In this document: positions 33,690-44,599 of the stretch, one piece after another
How the letters are laid out: every line of letters starts with the position of its first letter
How positions within the stretch are numbered: position 1 is the first letter of the stretch
Assembly: GCA_014843695.1 (NCBI GenBank)
Contig: CM026404.1
Location: 80,422,847-80,486,846, forward strand
Length of the DNA: 64,000 nucleotides
DNA from: Archivesica marissinica
Lineage: Eukaryota; Mollusca; Bivalvia; Venerida; Vesicomyidae
Direction: 5' to 3'
The notes under the pieces: model-generated
The model's input: only the letters and a program-made list of their open reading frames with translations
Databases searched by the model: none
What the model was told of the DNA's origin: nothing
Program-made: the position numbers and the translations under genes

Positions 33690-34122
33690 GTTCCCGGCAC
33701 CTCTTGACGCCATTACAAATACGACATACATTGACAATGTAGTAGCCAAACCAATGTTCATAATTAACCCTGCCCCTCATAGAAGCACCTCTTGATGCCA
33801 TTACCAATACGACATACATTGAAAATGTAGTAGCCAAACCAATGTTCATAATAAAGGTCAGAATCTCATGTAGTCCCAGTATTATCTATGGAGGTGGGAT
33901 AGATATGGCGACTACTTATCCACTGCACGATAGCTATATGGCTGTCGTTTGTATGGAGATATAATAGTATATTAACCTAAATCTCTATGTAGTCTCAGTA
34001 ATATCTATGGAGGTGGGATAGATATGGCGACTACTTATCCACTGCATGATAGCTAAATGGCTACGGTTTGTATGGAGATATAATAGTATATTAACCTAAA
34101 TCTCTATGAAGGAAAGGGCTAA
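33690..34122. mobile_element. TTAA-3 MITE, second copy
   Basis: It carries two 88-bp units (internal TTAA at 33764) and two units of about 118 bp with TCATGTAGTCCCAGTATTAT-like starts. The right end is CTATGAAGGAAAGGGCTAA (the TTAA has mutated to CTAA). It has fewer internal units than 20502-21313. Confidence 0.85.
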
Positions 34123-34414
34123 AACATCAATGGAAACAACAGTTACTGTGTAGTACCAGTAATATATTCGAGTGTAAACAAAATAAGCACAATCAGGTGT
34201 CCGAATATTCATCGATTCATCTATTCTACTAGTACTATGCTTAAGTGTGTTTAATAATCGTGATTAATATCCGACAGCTTTACAAATGCGCAATTTACTT
34301 ACACCATCATAATGCTATAATGAATAGACACAGAGAAGGTAAAATGGGAAAACAAACGATCATGTGCAGAATGAGTAGGTACCAACTGGACAACTTCTTG
34401 TATGTATGTATGTT

Positions 34415-34618
34415 CCATTAATGTCAAACCCCTAGCAGGGACCTAGACATGTTTTCCTGAGCAGGCTTAGCCGACCTAAGTGGTTAACCAGTACTAAGCA
34501 ATGTGTGTGAGGTGCCTTGCTCAATGACACTACAAACATGGCCTGACCGAGTATCGAATCCGGGACTGTTCGATTCCAAATCCGACACTCTACCACTGGA
34601 CCACGGACGCCACACGCA
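34415..34618 (-). mobile_element. SINE-E, tRNA-derived
   Basis: On the minus strand the head GGCGTCCGTGGTCCAGTGGT is followed by AGAGTGTCGG and B box GGATTCGATAC. A body with GGTTAACCACTTAGGTCGGC and CATGTCTAGGTCCCTGC follows. The anticodon-arm loop TTTGGAA suggests a TGG-type tRNA ancestor, but the stem is decayed. Only one copy is clear in the window. Confidence 0.65.
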
Positions 34619-34704
34619 GAACTATTATGCAGAATCATAGCCGTAAATATAAATTCCTGCCAGAATTCAATGAATGTGCAAAACTTGTGCAATTTAATAC
34701 AATT

Positions 34705-34790
34705 AAATCATTGGTTACATAACCCTCGGCAACAAGACATAACAAGATTGGTTACGTAACCCTCGGCAACAAGACATAACAAGAACATTA
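34705..34790. repeat. 38-bp direct repeat, two copies
   Basis: TTGGTTACATAACCCTCGGC followed by AACAAGACATAACAAG occurs twice, with one change. Confidence 0.85.
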
Positions 34791-34989
34791 TAACGCTCTG
34801 CATACATTATTGAACAGCACAATGCAAAACATACATTCTCCAGTCACAAAGTCACTGTAAGATTATATTTATAAAGGATACCACACATATCAATGTTTGC
34901 ATCCAACATTTATGTTCCTATACTGTGCAATATCCCACTATGGGACACAATTTGTGTATATAATACGTGGTGTTGTTTGTGAGGCGCGC

Positions 34990-35135
34990 ATATTTAGAGC
35001 TAATAACGATACAATCAGCTGCCCTTGCTCTACGGTGCCGAGAGCCAACCCTCTCATGAATGATTCTGGGGCTTCGGCTGTGGCTATGCACTCAGAAAGG
35101 CCGTTCTCTAGTCTGATGCCCGAACGAAAGAAGTA
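34990..35135. other. GC-rich, stop-poor patch of unknown origin
   Basis: About 140 bases of higher GC than the surroundings, with open frames on both strands. The minus frame includes GIRLENGLSECIATAEAP and MRGLALGTVEQGQLIVSL. The plus frame ends NDSGASAVAMHSERPF. This could be a transposon coding relic or an old exon. I recognise no family. Confidence 0.35.
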
Positions 35136-35149
35136 GTGCCACTAAATAT

Positions 35150-35345
35150 TAATTTGGCAGAATGGGACATCAGCGAGCTGCCTCTAGTGTCGAGCACAGG
35201 CACAAATTATTTTTGTTTGCCCCATTGTCATATAGTAAGTAATGTTTACTGTAACCATTACTTACTATATGACCATAGGGCCAAACAATGTGTGTCATGT
35301 GCCTGTGGTGTCTTGGCTGTGGTGTCGAGGCCCTGATGATAGCAG
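35150..35345. mobile_element. palindromic CCCTATGG repeat (MITE-like)
   Basis: CATATAGTAAGTAATG at 35229-35244 is perfectly mirrored by CATTACTTACTATATG at 35256-35271. The GACCATAGGGCCAAA flank is shared with 39530-39700. Short CACAGGCAC-type motifs lie outside. Confidence 0.55.
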
Positions 35346-35947
35346 TGAAAGGAGTACAATACTCTCCTGCCAAATAAATGCATGCACAGAGCCTCTACAA
35401 TACTCTCCTACCAAATAAATTCATGGGGATAGTACTGCGCATTGCACAAATCTGGGCTCCAATTCCCTGTTTGTATCTTACTTACCCTAATCTTTACCAA
35501 TGTTGTTCTGCTAAAATCATATGAACACTGTGTTTTCACTGTTTTCTGAAGATACAAGAAGAAAAATGGCATCTGAAACAAACCGGTAAACAATTGCATT
35601 TGGAAGAACACATTTATCAATAAAAGTCTAAAGAAATTGTAAAGGAAAATGTATCCAGCACATCCAGTGACATTCATTAGAACAATTGACAAAGTGGTTT
35701 TCCCAGAACAGATCAACTTTAATCGAATTTCAACAAATTTCAGATCAGCACAACTCTGGATGTATCTTTCTTGATAGACTGGGAGACAAATATTCCACTA
35801 CAATACTGAATATTTACCGACTAGCTAACAAAGCAGCAAATATGCACCATCAAATTGGAATGGTTTCCTGAAAATTCCACTATAATTTGTTACCATGAGG
35901 CACAATTTAGAAATAATTGAATTAAATAAGGCTCCCATCTTTGGCAG
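35346..35947. other. no recognised feature
   Basis: A CAATACTCTCC(T)ACCAAATAAAT motif occurs twice at about 35357-35420. Frames on both strands from 35408 to 35871 overlap, and none has a recognisable domain. Confidence 0.45.
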
Positions 35948-36061
35948 TTGTCAGTTCTAGAACATGTTCCTTGGGTTTTTGACCAGACTATTTCAGATAT
36001 TCGACAAGATAATTTGGGGGATCTTGGTAACATGGATATTGTCCAGGAGCATTTACCGAAG
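35948..36061 (+). CDS. candidate internal exon of unknown gene
   Basis: A 114-base segment (38 codons, phase 0 to phase 0) begins after CCCATCTTTGGCAG, a plausible splice acceptor. It ends at CCGAAG before GTAATT, a good donor. The peptide LSVLEHVPWVFDQTISDIRQ followed by DNLGDLGNMDIVQEHLPK is of mixed, acidic, non-repetitive composition, unlike the surrounding DNA. The frame closes soon after the donor, as expected for an intron. I recognise no domain and find no matching neighbouring exon. The minus strand is also partly open here, so this remains a hypothesis. Confidence 0.33.
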
Positions 36062-36261
36062 GTAATTATTACTTAATTGACATTGGCCCAGTAAGTGGCA
36101 GTTGGAATAATTGATCTTCCATATCAGTGTCAGCTCACACACATCATGATGCTATCCTACAATAATGATAACTCTTCCAGAATGATTGAACTGGTCACAT
36201 GACCTTTTACTAGAAATGGAGCATTTGTTTTTACAGCTTTTAAAGATTACTTATATGTATA

Positions 36262-36575
36262 CAGAACCATCCAAGAGAGAGAGATTGAGAGGGAGGGATA
36301 TTGAGACCGAGAGGGAGGGATATTGAGACCGAGAGGGAGGTATATTGAGACTGAGAGGGAGGGAGATTGAGACCGATAGGGAGGGAGATTGAGACCGAGG
36401 ATGAGGGAGATTGAGATAAGGGGGAGGGAGATTGAGAGGAGGGAGATTGAGGGGAGGGAGATTGAGGGTGATATTGAGACCGAGATGGAGGGAGATTGCG
36501 ACTGAGAGGGAGGGAGATTGAGACCAAGAGGGAGGGAGATTGGGACCGAGAGGGAGATAAAGAGAGAGAGGACGG
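36262..36575. repeat. homopurine GAGGGAGATTGAGACC array
   Basis: Repeats of 18-25 bases built from GAGGGAGGGAGATTGAGACC. The plus strand is almost entirely purine. The minus strand gives LSVSISLPLG-type artefact frames. Confidence 0.92.
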
Positions 36576-36717
36576 AGAAGCAAAGAGAGAAAGGGTGAAT
36601 GATGGCGAAGCAGACAAATTGTTTAATTTAGGTAAATTATATTTTATATACAAAACATTGTACACATGACAATGTTGGTACATATAAAAACATGGGTTCT
36701 ACTTACACAAATTCCCT

Positions 36718-36835
36718 TTGGCTCGATTGCAAGACATGTTCATGCAGCATTATACTAATCACCCTCGAGTGTTTTCTTGATGGAATCCATTACCATGAGG
36801 AAGAGAGAAGAGACTACGTGAATTTAAGTGTCTTA
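36718..36835 (-). mobile_element. SINE-B, 3' fragment
   Basis: GGCTCGATTGCAAGACATGT to GTGAATTTAAGTG is the tail and body. The tRNA-like head is missing. Confidence 0.8.
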
Positions 36836-37085
36836 TGAATGGACATTACCATTATCTGGCAAATAATAGCAAGTTCTTTGGTATGTGCGACTGTGCTACT
36901 CAGGTACAACCTTTGAATACTTCGGCCAATGCTCACTCCCAAGTCATTTAATATTCGCATGACATACTTTTTCATGATATGTCCAGTGTCTAAATTTTGT
37001 TCTGCAACAATTTGAGTGTGTAGACCATGCACATTTTGTAATCTGGATATGCAGAAGAAAATCAGTTACATTTTAATGAAATCTT
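36836..37085. other. unassigned segment open on both strands
   Basis: The minus frame 36814-37032 reads LNDLGVSIGRSIQRLYLSST after a TCTTCTGCATATCCAG acceptor-like sequence. The plus frame starts ATGAATGGACATTACC. Neither is recognised, so the strand and coding status are unresolved. Confidence 0.3.
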
Positions 37086-37397
37086 GAATTATTTTACCTA
37101 ATTATCATGAAAATACATTTCACCGAATTATCATGAAAATAAATGTCACCGAATTATCATGAAAATAAATGTCACTGAATTATCATGAAAATAAATGTCA
37201 CCGAATTATCATGAAAATACATTTCACCTAATTATCATGAAAATACATTTCACCAAATGTCACCGAATTATCATGAAAATAAATGTCACCGAATTATCAT
37301 GAAAAAACATTTCACCGAATTATCATGAAAATAAATTTCACCAAATTATCATGAAAATAAATGTCACCAAATTATCACGCAAGTACATTTCACCAAA
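37086..37397. repeat. 26-bp minisatellite, about 12 copies
   Basis: The unit is GAATTATCATGAAAATAAAT followed by GTCACC, with CATTTCACC variants. Confidence 0.95.
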
Positions 37398-37789
37398 CAT
37401 TGACGTAGCTTCCTATAGGCCCCGAAAAATCGAAAAAATAAAAATGCAAAATCTGCAACAAAAATCTGGAGGCCAGGATTAAATTATATACATTATAAAT
37501 AGTTTTCCTGGGGACGACCCCCTCCAGTCTTAAGTTCTAAGTTGGCCTACATATCGATTCCAGCCAAGCTACGCCTCTGACAAACTATCATGAAAATAAA
37601 ACAAAATGCGAATACTTAGTGATTTACAGTGCTTTCTTAGAAGCAGACATTATCTCAGATAAAATCACTTTCTCTGTCTCAATCTCCTGGTTATATGATA
37701 AGGAAGACACAGTTCATCCAAGGACACAAAGTGCAATCATTTAATTGTCTAAGCTATCTATTGTACAATGTCACATACATAAAGAAGAG
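37398..37789. other. no recognised feature
   Basis: Spacer. AAAATGCAAAATCTGCAACA at 37440 also occurs at about 29970, so a dispersed repeat is probably present. Confidence 0.45.
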
Positions 37790-38522
37790 AAGATGTAGGG
37801 TAACGGCTGGTACCATGCAGGGCAACAGCCGGTACCAAAAAGGAGGAGATGCAGGGCAACAGCCGGTACCATGCATGGCAACAGCCAGTACCAAAAAGGA
37901 GGAGATGCAGGGCAACAGCCGGTACCATGCATGGCAACAGCCGGTACCAAAAAGGAGAAGATGTAGGGCAACAGCCGGTACCATGCAGGGCAACAGCCGG
38001 TACCAAAAAGGAGGAGATGCAGGGCAACAGCCGGTACCAAAAAGGAGAAGATGCAGGGTAACAGCCGGTACCATGCAGGGCAACAGCCGGTACCAAAAAG
38101 GAGGAGATGCAGGGCAACAGCCGGTACCATGCAGGGCAACAGCCGGTACCAAAAAGGAGGAGATGCAGGGCAACAGCCAGTACCAAAAAGAGAAGATGCA
38201 GGGTAACAGCCGGTACAAAAAGAGAAGATGCAGGGCAACAGCCAGTACCAAAAAGAGAAGATGCAGGGTAACAGCCGGTACCAAAAAGAGAAGATGCAGG
38301 GCAACAGCCGGTACCAAAAAGAGAAGATGCAGGACAACAGCCGGTACCAAAAAGAGAAGATGCAGGGCAACAGCCGGTACCAAAAAGAGAAGATGCAGGG
38401 CAACAGCCGGTACCAAAAAGAGAAGATGCAGGGCAACAGCCGGTACCAAAAAGAGAAGATGCAGGGCAACAGCCAGTACCAAAAAGAGAAGATGCAGGGC
38501 AACAGCTGGTACCAAAAAGGAG
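37790..38522. repeat. 33-bp minisatellite, about 23 units, two forms
   Basis: The right half is the simple unit GATGCAGGGCAACAGCCGGT followed by ACCAAAAAGAGAA. In the left half, long units with AAAAAGGAGGAGATGCAGGG alternate with short ones reading GGTACCATGCAGGGCAACAG. GGTACC is conserved. Four or more long artefact frames cover it. Confidence 0.95.
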
Positions 38523-38548
38523 GATATGTACAAAACGGTTGGGTACAA

Positions 38549-39508
38549 GTTGACTAGTGATGTGCATCGGTTTCAAAATCCATAATCGATTAATCGGAAT
38601 AATCGGACGGGTAAACCGATTAGATAATCGATTATTAATCGGGCAATTGATATAGTTATAAATCAAAATCATTCCATCTAATGTGTGAATTTAACAATCT
38701 ATTTAGTACTAATAAATTACTTACAAGTTACTAGTTTCGACAAATTAGTTACTCAGTTACATCTGAGTACTAGACTTTAAGTTACTGGACTGCCACCTGA
38801 TATAAAATTAGTTTTTAAGTTAATAGAGGACAGAACACTTAGTGACATACTAGTGAAAAGTCTAGTACTAGATACAGTTAGAATTGTTGTTGCAAACGTA
38901 CAATGCTAATAAAATACAGCCAATAGTAAATCGTAGTTTTATTTGAGGTATAAACAAACATAAAAGTAAGAGACAAAAATAAAGACATAAAACCATCCAT
39001 TCAACATCTGATGTGTCAATTAAAACTATTATATGATACTGAACTTGAGACAGCTTCAATACAGAACAAATTATTTGAATTTGACGATGGAAGCAATATG
39101 CTAAAAAGTTTTAATTTAAATTATATTGAAAATAATTGTCATCAATCACTTGGTAGAATGTAGGCTGCAGACCACTTTTCTCTTCTTTTTTTTCTAAGTG
39201 TAACTGAACATTTGTTCAGCACTTTAAGGCCAACATGATAATGACTTGATATATTTATATACACTATTATTCATGCCGTTTGTTTATTCTACTCGTTAAA
39301 AAATGTACATTATTGTAAGGTGCTTGTGGGATGCCCCCCTCGACCCACAGGTCACCTATGACGAGGAAAATAAACGGGCCTTAAACGTGGTTCAAAAAAA
39401 AAAAGACTCGTTGATTATAATCGATTACACATTTTCACAATCGATTATCGCTGATGTCCATGCCGGCGAACGATTGTCGGCGACTTAGCGATAATCGGTT
39501 TATCACTA
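38549..39508. mobile_element. hAT-like non-autonomous element, about 0.95 kb
   Basis: The left end is GACTAGTGATGTGCATCGGT. The right end complement is CTAGTGATAAACCGATTATC. Both ends are followed by clustered ATCGATTA motifs. GGTACAA lies on both flanks, consistent with a target duplication of 7-8 bp. No transposase frame was recognised. The left insertion point is in or beside the 33-bp array. Confidence 0.65.
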
Positions 39509-39529
39509 GGTACAACCACAGGCACAAGA

Positions 39530-39700
39530 CAAAATAGTTTTGGCCCTATGGTGAAATAGTAAATAATGTACTAATGTACCATAGGGCCAAAAAAAATTGC
39601 TTTACAAATGTTTAGCTTACTATATGACCAGGCCCTATGGTCATATAGTACGTAATGTTTACTTAATATATGACCATAGGGCCAAAAACAAGTGTAAAGC
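39530..39700. mobile_element. palindromic CCCTATGG repeat (MITE-like), second locus
   Basis: TTTTGGCCCTATGGTGAAAT and GTACCATAGGGCCAAAAA form one hairpin. AGGCCCTATGGTCATATAGT and ATATGACCATAGGGCC form a second. It is related to 35150-35345. Confidence 0.6.
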
Positions 39701-39839
39701 AATTGACACAATTATTTTTTTTTTGTTTACAGTGAAACAGTAGATTTTTAATTAAACTCTGCAAAGCTTAGAAGGAGGTTGTGAGAGACAGAGGATATTT
39801 GTGTTTATTAGTGTAAGATAGGATTTTATATCACCGAGT

Positions 39840-39955
39840 GATCACCGAAATTTGTATTTCCACGATTGACGTTAGCAACAAAATTTGTATTTCCATGATT
39901 GGCGTTAGCAACCAAATTTGTATTTCCATGATTGGCGTTAGCAACAAGCGGAAAT
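39840..39955. repeat. 33-bp repeat, three copies
   Basis: TTTGTATTTCCATGATTGGC followed by GTTAGCAAC, repeated with small changes. It ends in a partial inverted unit (GGAAATACAAATTCC). Confidence 0.88.
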
Positions 39956-39957
39956 AC

Positions 39958-40110
39958 AAATTCCGTTGTTTGCTATTCAGATAGTGGAGCTTAAACACTA
40001 GTCTGAATAGTAAACAACATAGATCCTGATCAGACGTGGCAGCTATGGCTAATCTGTATCTATGTTGTTTGCAAATGTGATTTGATTTACTCAGCAGTTA
40101 AAGGGTGAAA
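39958..40110 (+). mobile_element. TTAA-2 MITE, 3' fragment
   Basis: GTTTGCTATTCAGATAGTGG through CATAGATCCTGATCAGACG to CAGCAGTTAAAGGG. The first hairpin is missing. Confidence 0.82.
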
Positions 40111-40359
40111 CTGGTATTTTTAATACATTTGAAAAAGCTTCTCCTGGGAGAATGAATTACATTGTATTGTTATGTCAACATTTTAATTATAGTTGTTTGT
40201 GCAGCTAGTCATTATTGTCTTTGTTTCAAGTGGAGAACTTTTTTTCCAATACCTCAAGTCCTAATGAAACAGTAGCATGCACTCAGGTTGGCTCAGATCA
40301 CACAAACTGGAATAGGATTTTCATTCAGGTTACAAACTTATATAAATTTATATATTTAT

Positions 40360-40540
40360 ATACAAATTTATTTTAGCTCCATTGCGAAACAAGTTCTTAC
40401 AACATTAATCACACTCTAAGACCTCATTCCTGATGTAATCCACCACAATGAAGGAGAGACGAGAGGCAGTGTGGAATTTACGGCACAATCGTAATGGCAA
40501 CAGCTGGGCGCGAACTCCGGGCCTTTCACACATGAAGTAA
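40360..40540 (-). mobile_element. SINE-B, decayed
   Basis: The tail ACAAATTTATTTTAGCTCCA, body CATTCCTGATGTAATCCACC and head region GCGCGAACTCCGGGCC are present. The outer part of the head is lost. Confidence 0.85.
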
Positions 40541-41111
40541 AAGGGGAAAGGGGTAAGGGAATGAATCAACTTATTTTTTGGACATATACCGATATATAGA
40601 AAAGAATCATGATTGTTGTTGGTATAATACGTGAGGCTGCAAAGAACTTGCTTGGTGTTAAACCTGCAGATCTATGTCTGGAAAATAGGACCAAAGATGT
40701 GAAATCAACCCAATGAGAGACATTACTGGTTTTTCTATTACCTCCCTTGATGGATAAAGTCAGATTTATCCCTAAATGTATATTGGTACTTTTAGTTGGA
40801 ATCCTTTGTTTTTACTGCTGTCGTCTAACCAGATGTTGCGCTAGGATAAATGTAACTTTATCAAAATCGTGTTAATTAATTGAACCAATTTTTACAGTAA
40901 GGTATCCATTGGACATGCTAAAGGATATCTGTCGAGATTTAATAATTTCATAATTATAAGACGAGAATACGGATGAGAATGGAAAACAATGTGGTGCAAA
41001 GGAAACAACGATAAAAACAGAGTAAACCAATTAAGAGGACCAATATACTTTTAGGAGTATTCAGGGGCAGTAACTGACTAATGTTTCTCATTTTAATGGT
41101 ATTAAATATTC
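40541..41111. other. no recognised gene
   Basis: A 35-codon plus frame (MIVVGIIREAAKNLLGVKPA at about 40609) looks protein-like but ends at a stop. It has no supporting neighbours. Confidence 0.35.
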
Positions 41112-41345
41112 TTAAAAGCACTTTTGCAAACAGCATAGAGTCAGATCAGACGGGACAGAATGGAATGTGCCATCTGATCAGGCTCTGTGCCGTTTGCTAT
41201 TCAGATAGCTAGTCGAGTTAAAACACATGGCTGAATAGCAAGCAACATAGATCCTGATCAGATGCGGTATTATATACGCCTCGACTGATCTGGATCTATG
41301 TTGTTTGCACATTCGTTCCAATTTATTGAGCATTTTAAGGGTTAA
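41112..41345 (+). mobile_element. TTAA-2 MITE
   Basis: Both hairpins are present (CATAGAGTCAGATCAGACGG, and CATAGATCCTGATCAG facing CTGATCTGGATCTATG). The right tip TTTTAAGGGTTAA is intact and the left tip eroded. Confidence 0.88.
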
Positions 41346-42176
41346 TATTTTAAAATTCCGTTTTGATTTCGGTCGACAGTTCATGATATTGGAGCGACAT
41401 ATTCTATATTCCAATGTTGGGATCGATAACTCATGGCTTTGGTTGTGCCCAACTAGTGTCCGGGCACTCATTTCAGCAACAGCCGGCGCTATATCGGGGT
41501 TCTTGTTATAGGTTATAATTATCGCAGTAACATATTCGATGTACAAGTAGCTGTGTAAATGCTTTTCTAGGCAAACACCGCATGTACAGGCATGTAGCCG
41601 GAGTCACATTTTAATTACACAGAATGATATGGGAAGCACTGTTTGGGAAGGGTGTGTAAGGGGTGTTCCCCCCCTTCAGAGGGGTCAGGGGATCTCCCTC
41701 TGAATATTTTCATTTCTAGATCGCAATGTGTGAGAGTTTCTGATGATATAAATGTCCATTTTTTGGGGTGGTAAGTACATGTCAAAATCCACACCCATTC
41801 CCCCCAACTTCTTAAATTTTGACCAAAATTGCAATAAAAAGGTCACATTATTTGGGGGGAGATTTTGTTGGTGTAAAGAATTAGTCCTCAAAAGTGTATG
41901 CAAAGTTTCAAAATAATAAGCTGGAAAATTGTTTGAGAAATGATAATATCCGAGTTCTTTTTCGATGCATAAATAATTTCTGAAATCGGACTATATTTTG
42001 TCAAAATTTAAGGTTACTAGTTGTTGTTGTGTAAATAATTAGTCCTCAGAAGTGTTATATGCAAATATGTATTTGTCGATGGTGCCATCGTCACGGTGAT
42101 GGAATGCCGACTGCTTAGTCCCGCTGTCCACAAAAGTGGGTGAGACAAAAACAACTGTCCAAATGTGCCATAGATT
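41346..42176. other. no recognised gene
   Basis: Contains two similar stretches with AATTAGTCCTCA.AAGTGT (about 41880 and 42038), suggesting an old duplication. No credible coding frame. Confidence 0.45.
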
Positions 42177-42407
42177 AGTTTATACAAATTTATTTTAGCT
42201 TGATTGTGAAACAAGTTATTTCAATTTATATAAATCACTCTCGAGACCTCATTCCTGATGGAATCCATCGCCACGAGGGAGAGAGAAGAGGCAACGTGGA
42301 ATTTAAATGCCTTGCCTAAGGGCACAATCATAACGGCTCCAGTGGGGCTCGAACTTAGGACCTTTTGCACCTGAAGCGAACGTGCATCCACTGCGCTATC
42401 ACGACTT
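42177..42407 (-). mobile_element. SINE-B with 9-bp target duplication
   Basis: Full copy flanked by CCATAGATT at 42168-42176 and 42408-42416. The tail is on the left and the tRNA-like head on the right. Confidence 0.92.
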
Positions 42408-42471
42408 CCATAGATTGAGACGTTTTGTGTGGCATTACTTGGACATTTCTGCAAGCGAACACATACACATA

Positions 42472-42556
42472 CAGTCAAACCTGTCTTAAGCAGCCACCCA
42501 AGGGAATCATAGAAAGTGGCTGCTTAGCACAGGTGGCTGCTTAATAGAGGTCAAAT
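42472..42556 (-). mobile_element. AGTCAAACCTGT-ended element, empty TTAA site
   Basis: ACAGTCAAACCTGTCTTAAG through GGTGGCTGCTTAATAGAGGT. Reverse-complemented it reads GACCTCTATTAAGCAGCC, the unoccupied form of the MITE-bearing site at 7305-7560. Confidence 0.8.
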
Positions 42557-43257
42557 ATATAATACACATAAATATGTTCCATCATGTAATATCCAGCAGG
42601 AAATTAGTAAACCTTTCACCCAATATATATGTTAACATTTAACATTCTGCACCCTGGCTATATTATATAAAGGCTATAAATAGTTCAAATAATTGCAGCA
42701 GTGGACAATTCATTAATGTGTATTTCTTATTTGCATCTGAACACTGTCACTCTGGCAATATGTCACGGAAATAAATTAGTACTTTCGACACAATTCAAAT
42801 GAAATTGTACAATATCATTATTTGACTCTTATTTTCATGGCTAACAATGCAGCAAATTATAATTAGGCGTTAATCATTTCCATCTCGTGCTTTCAAATAA
42901 AAATTCCTGATTAAATTTTGTTTTTCATCTGTAGTTGATCACGCTTTAAGAGTTAAATATTGATTGATGAAAACAAAACACCAGATTGCTGTTTATGGAT
43001 GTGTGTCCTGCATTTTCCAACTTTTTTGACAAGCTAATCAGCCAATAATGGATTGTTACAGTTAATTGGTTATTTGCATGTCACCGAAAGTGTGTCTTCA
43101 TACAGCCATAATTGCGAGGAAATGAATCCAGTTTAGATAGGTAATTAGGTAGTATTGGTTTTTGATCATTTTGTGCAGATTAAAAAGTACTATTATTATT
43201 AATGAGGAAAAGCAATTTATTTAGAAAACTCAATAAATACATGCAGCTCATCTCATG
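42557..43257. other. AT-rich spacer with a dispersed repeat
   Basis: GGCTATAAATAGTTCAAATA at about 42668 also occurs in similar form near 60060. TTCTTATTTGCATCTGAA resembles sequence at 45958 and 54580. An unnamed dispersed repeat is present. Confidence 0.45.
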
Positions 43258-44500
43258 TAGCTCTGTGTGTGCCATCTGTTTTGCAAAAGCTCTGTTTGTG
43301 CTAAATGTCTTGATAAAGCTCTGTTTGTGCTAAATGTCTTGATAAAGCTCTGTTTGTGCTAAATGTCTTTCTAAAGCTCTGTTTGTGCTATATGTCTTGA
43401 TAAAGATCTTGTTGTGCTAAATGTCTTGATAAAGATCTTGTGCTAAATGTCTTTCTAAAGCTCTGTTTGTGCTAAATGTCTTGATAAAGCTCTGTTTGTG
43501 CTATCTGTTTTGCTAAAGTTCTGTTTGTGCTATATGTCTTGATAAAGCTCTGTTTGTGCCATATGTCTTGATAAAGCTCTGTTTGTGCTACATGTCTTGA
43601 TAAAGCTCTGTTTGTGCTACATGTCTTTCTAAAGCTCTGTTTGTGCTACATGTCTTTCTAAAGCCCTGTTTGTGCTACCCGTCTTTCTAAATATCTGTTT
43701 GTGCTATATGTCTTTCTAAAGCTCTGTTTGTGCTACCCGTCTATCTAAAGCTCTGTTTGTGCTACATGCCTTTCTAAAGCTCTGTTTGTGCTATATGTCT
43801 TGATAAAGCTCTGTTTGTGCTATATGTCTTGATAAAGCTCTGTGTGTGCTATGTCTTGATAAAGCTCTGTTTGTGCAATGTGTCTTTCTAGTGCTCTGTT
43901 TGTGCTATGTGTCTTGATAAAGCTCTGTTTGTGCTGTGTCTTTCTAAAGCTCTGTTTGTGCAATGTGTCTTTCTAAAGCTCTGTTTGTGCAATGCGTCTT
44001 TCTAAAGCTCTGTTTGTGCTAAATGTTTTTCTTAAAGCTCTGTTTGTGCAATGTGTCTTGCTAAAGCTCTGTTTATGCCATATCTCTTTCTAATGCTAGT
44101 GAGTGAGACCATTTGTTTGTGCTAAGTGTTTTTCTAAAGCTCCACTATGTTTGTTTATGCTATGTGTTTTTCTAAAGCTCTATTTGTGTATTGTCTTTCT
44201 AAAACTCAAATTTGCTCTATCTATGTCTTCCTAAAGCTCAACTCTGTCTGTTTGTGCTTTGTGTGTTACTAAAGCTCAACTATGTTTGTTTGCGCCATGT
44301 TTGTTTCCTAAAGGTTCCAATATGTCTGTGTTATGTGTCTTTCTCAACATCTGTTTGTGCTATGTGTATTACTAAAGCTCCATTATGTCTGTTTGTGTTT
44401 TTCTAAAGCTCAGTGTGTGCTATATGTCTTGCTAAAGCTCAGTTTGTGCTTCTGTGCTATGTGTCTTGAAAGCTCAGTTTGTGTGTTTTATAAAGCTAAA
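43258..44500. repeat. 29-bp minisatellite, about 42 copies, decaying rightward
   Basis: The unit is GCTCTGTTTGTGCTAAATGT followed by CTTGATAAA or CTTTCTAAA. Units become irregular after about 44040. Confidence 0.93.
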
Positions 44501-44599
44501 GTCCTTTTTGCGCTGCTAAACAGAATAATAAGCAATTCTAAGAATATAGTATATTCCTAGGTAAATAGAATGCATTCATAAGTTACAAATACAGGGCTA

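Noticed and set aside
35640..35765. Resemblance of FRSAQLWMYL to a growth-factor propeptide motif
   Set aside because: Only about ten residues match, a stop follows at once, and overlapping frames are equally open. Treated as coincidence.
36814..37032. Minus-strand exon with LNDLGVSIGRSIQRLYLSST
   Set aside because: The plus strand has an equally good ATG frame. No family was recognised, so it is kept only as an unassigned segment.
37695..38672. Five overlapping frames of 240-304 codons
   Set aside because: All lie in the 33-bp array and simply follow its period.
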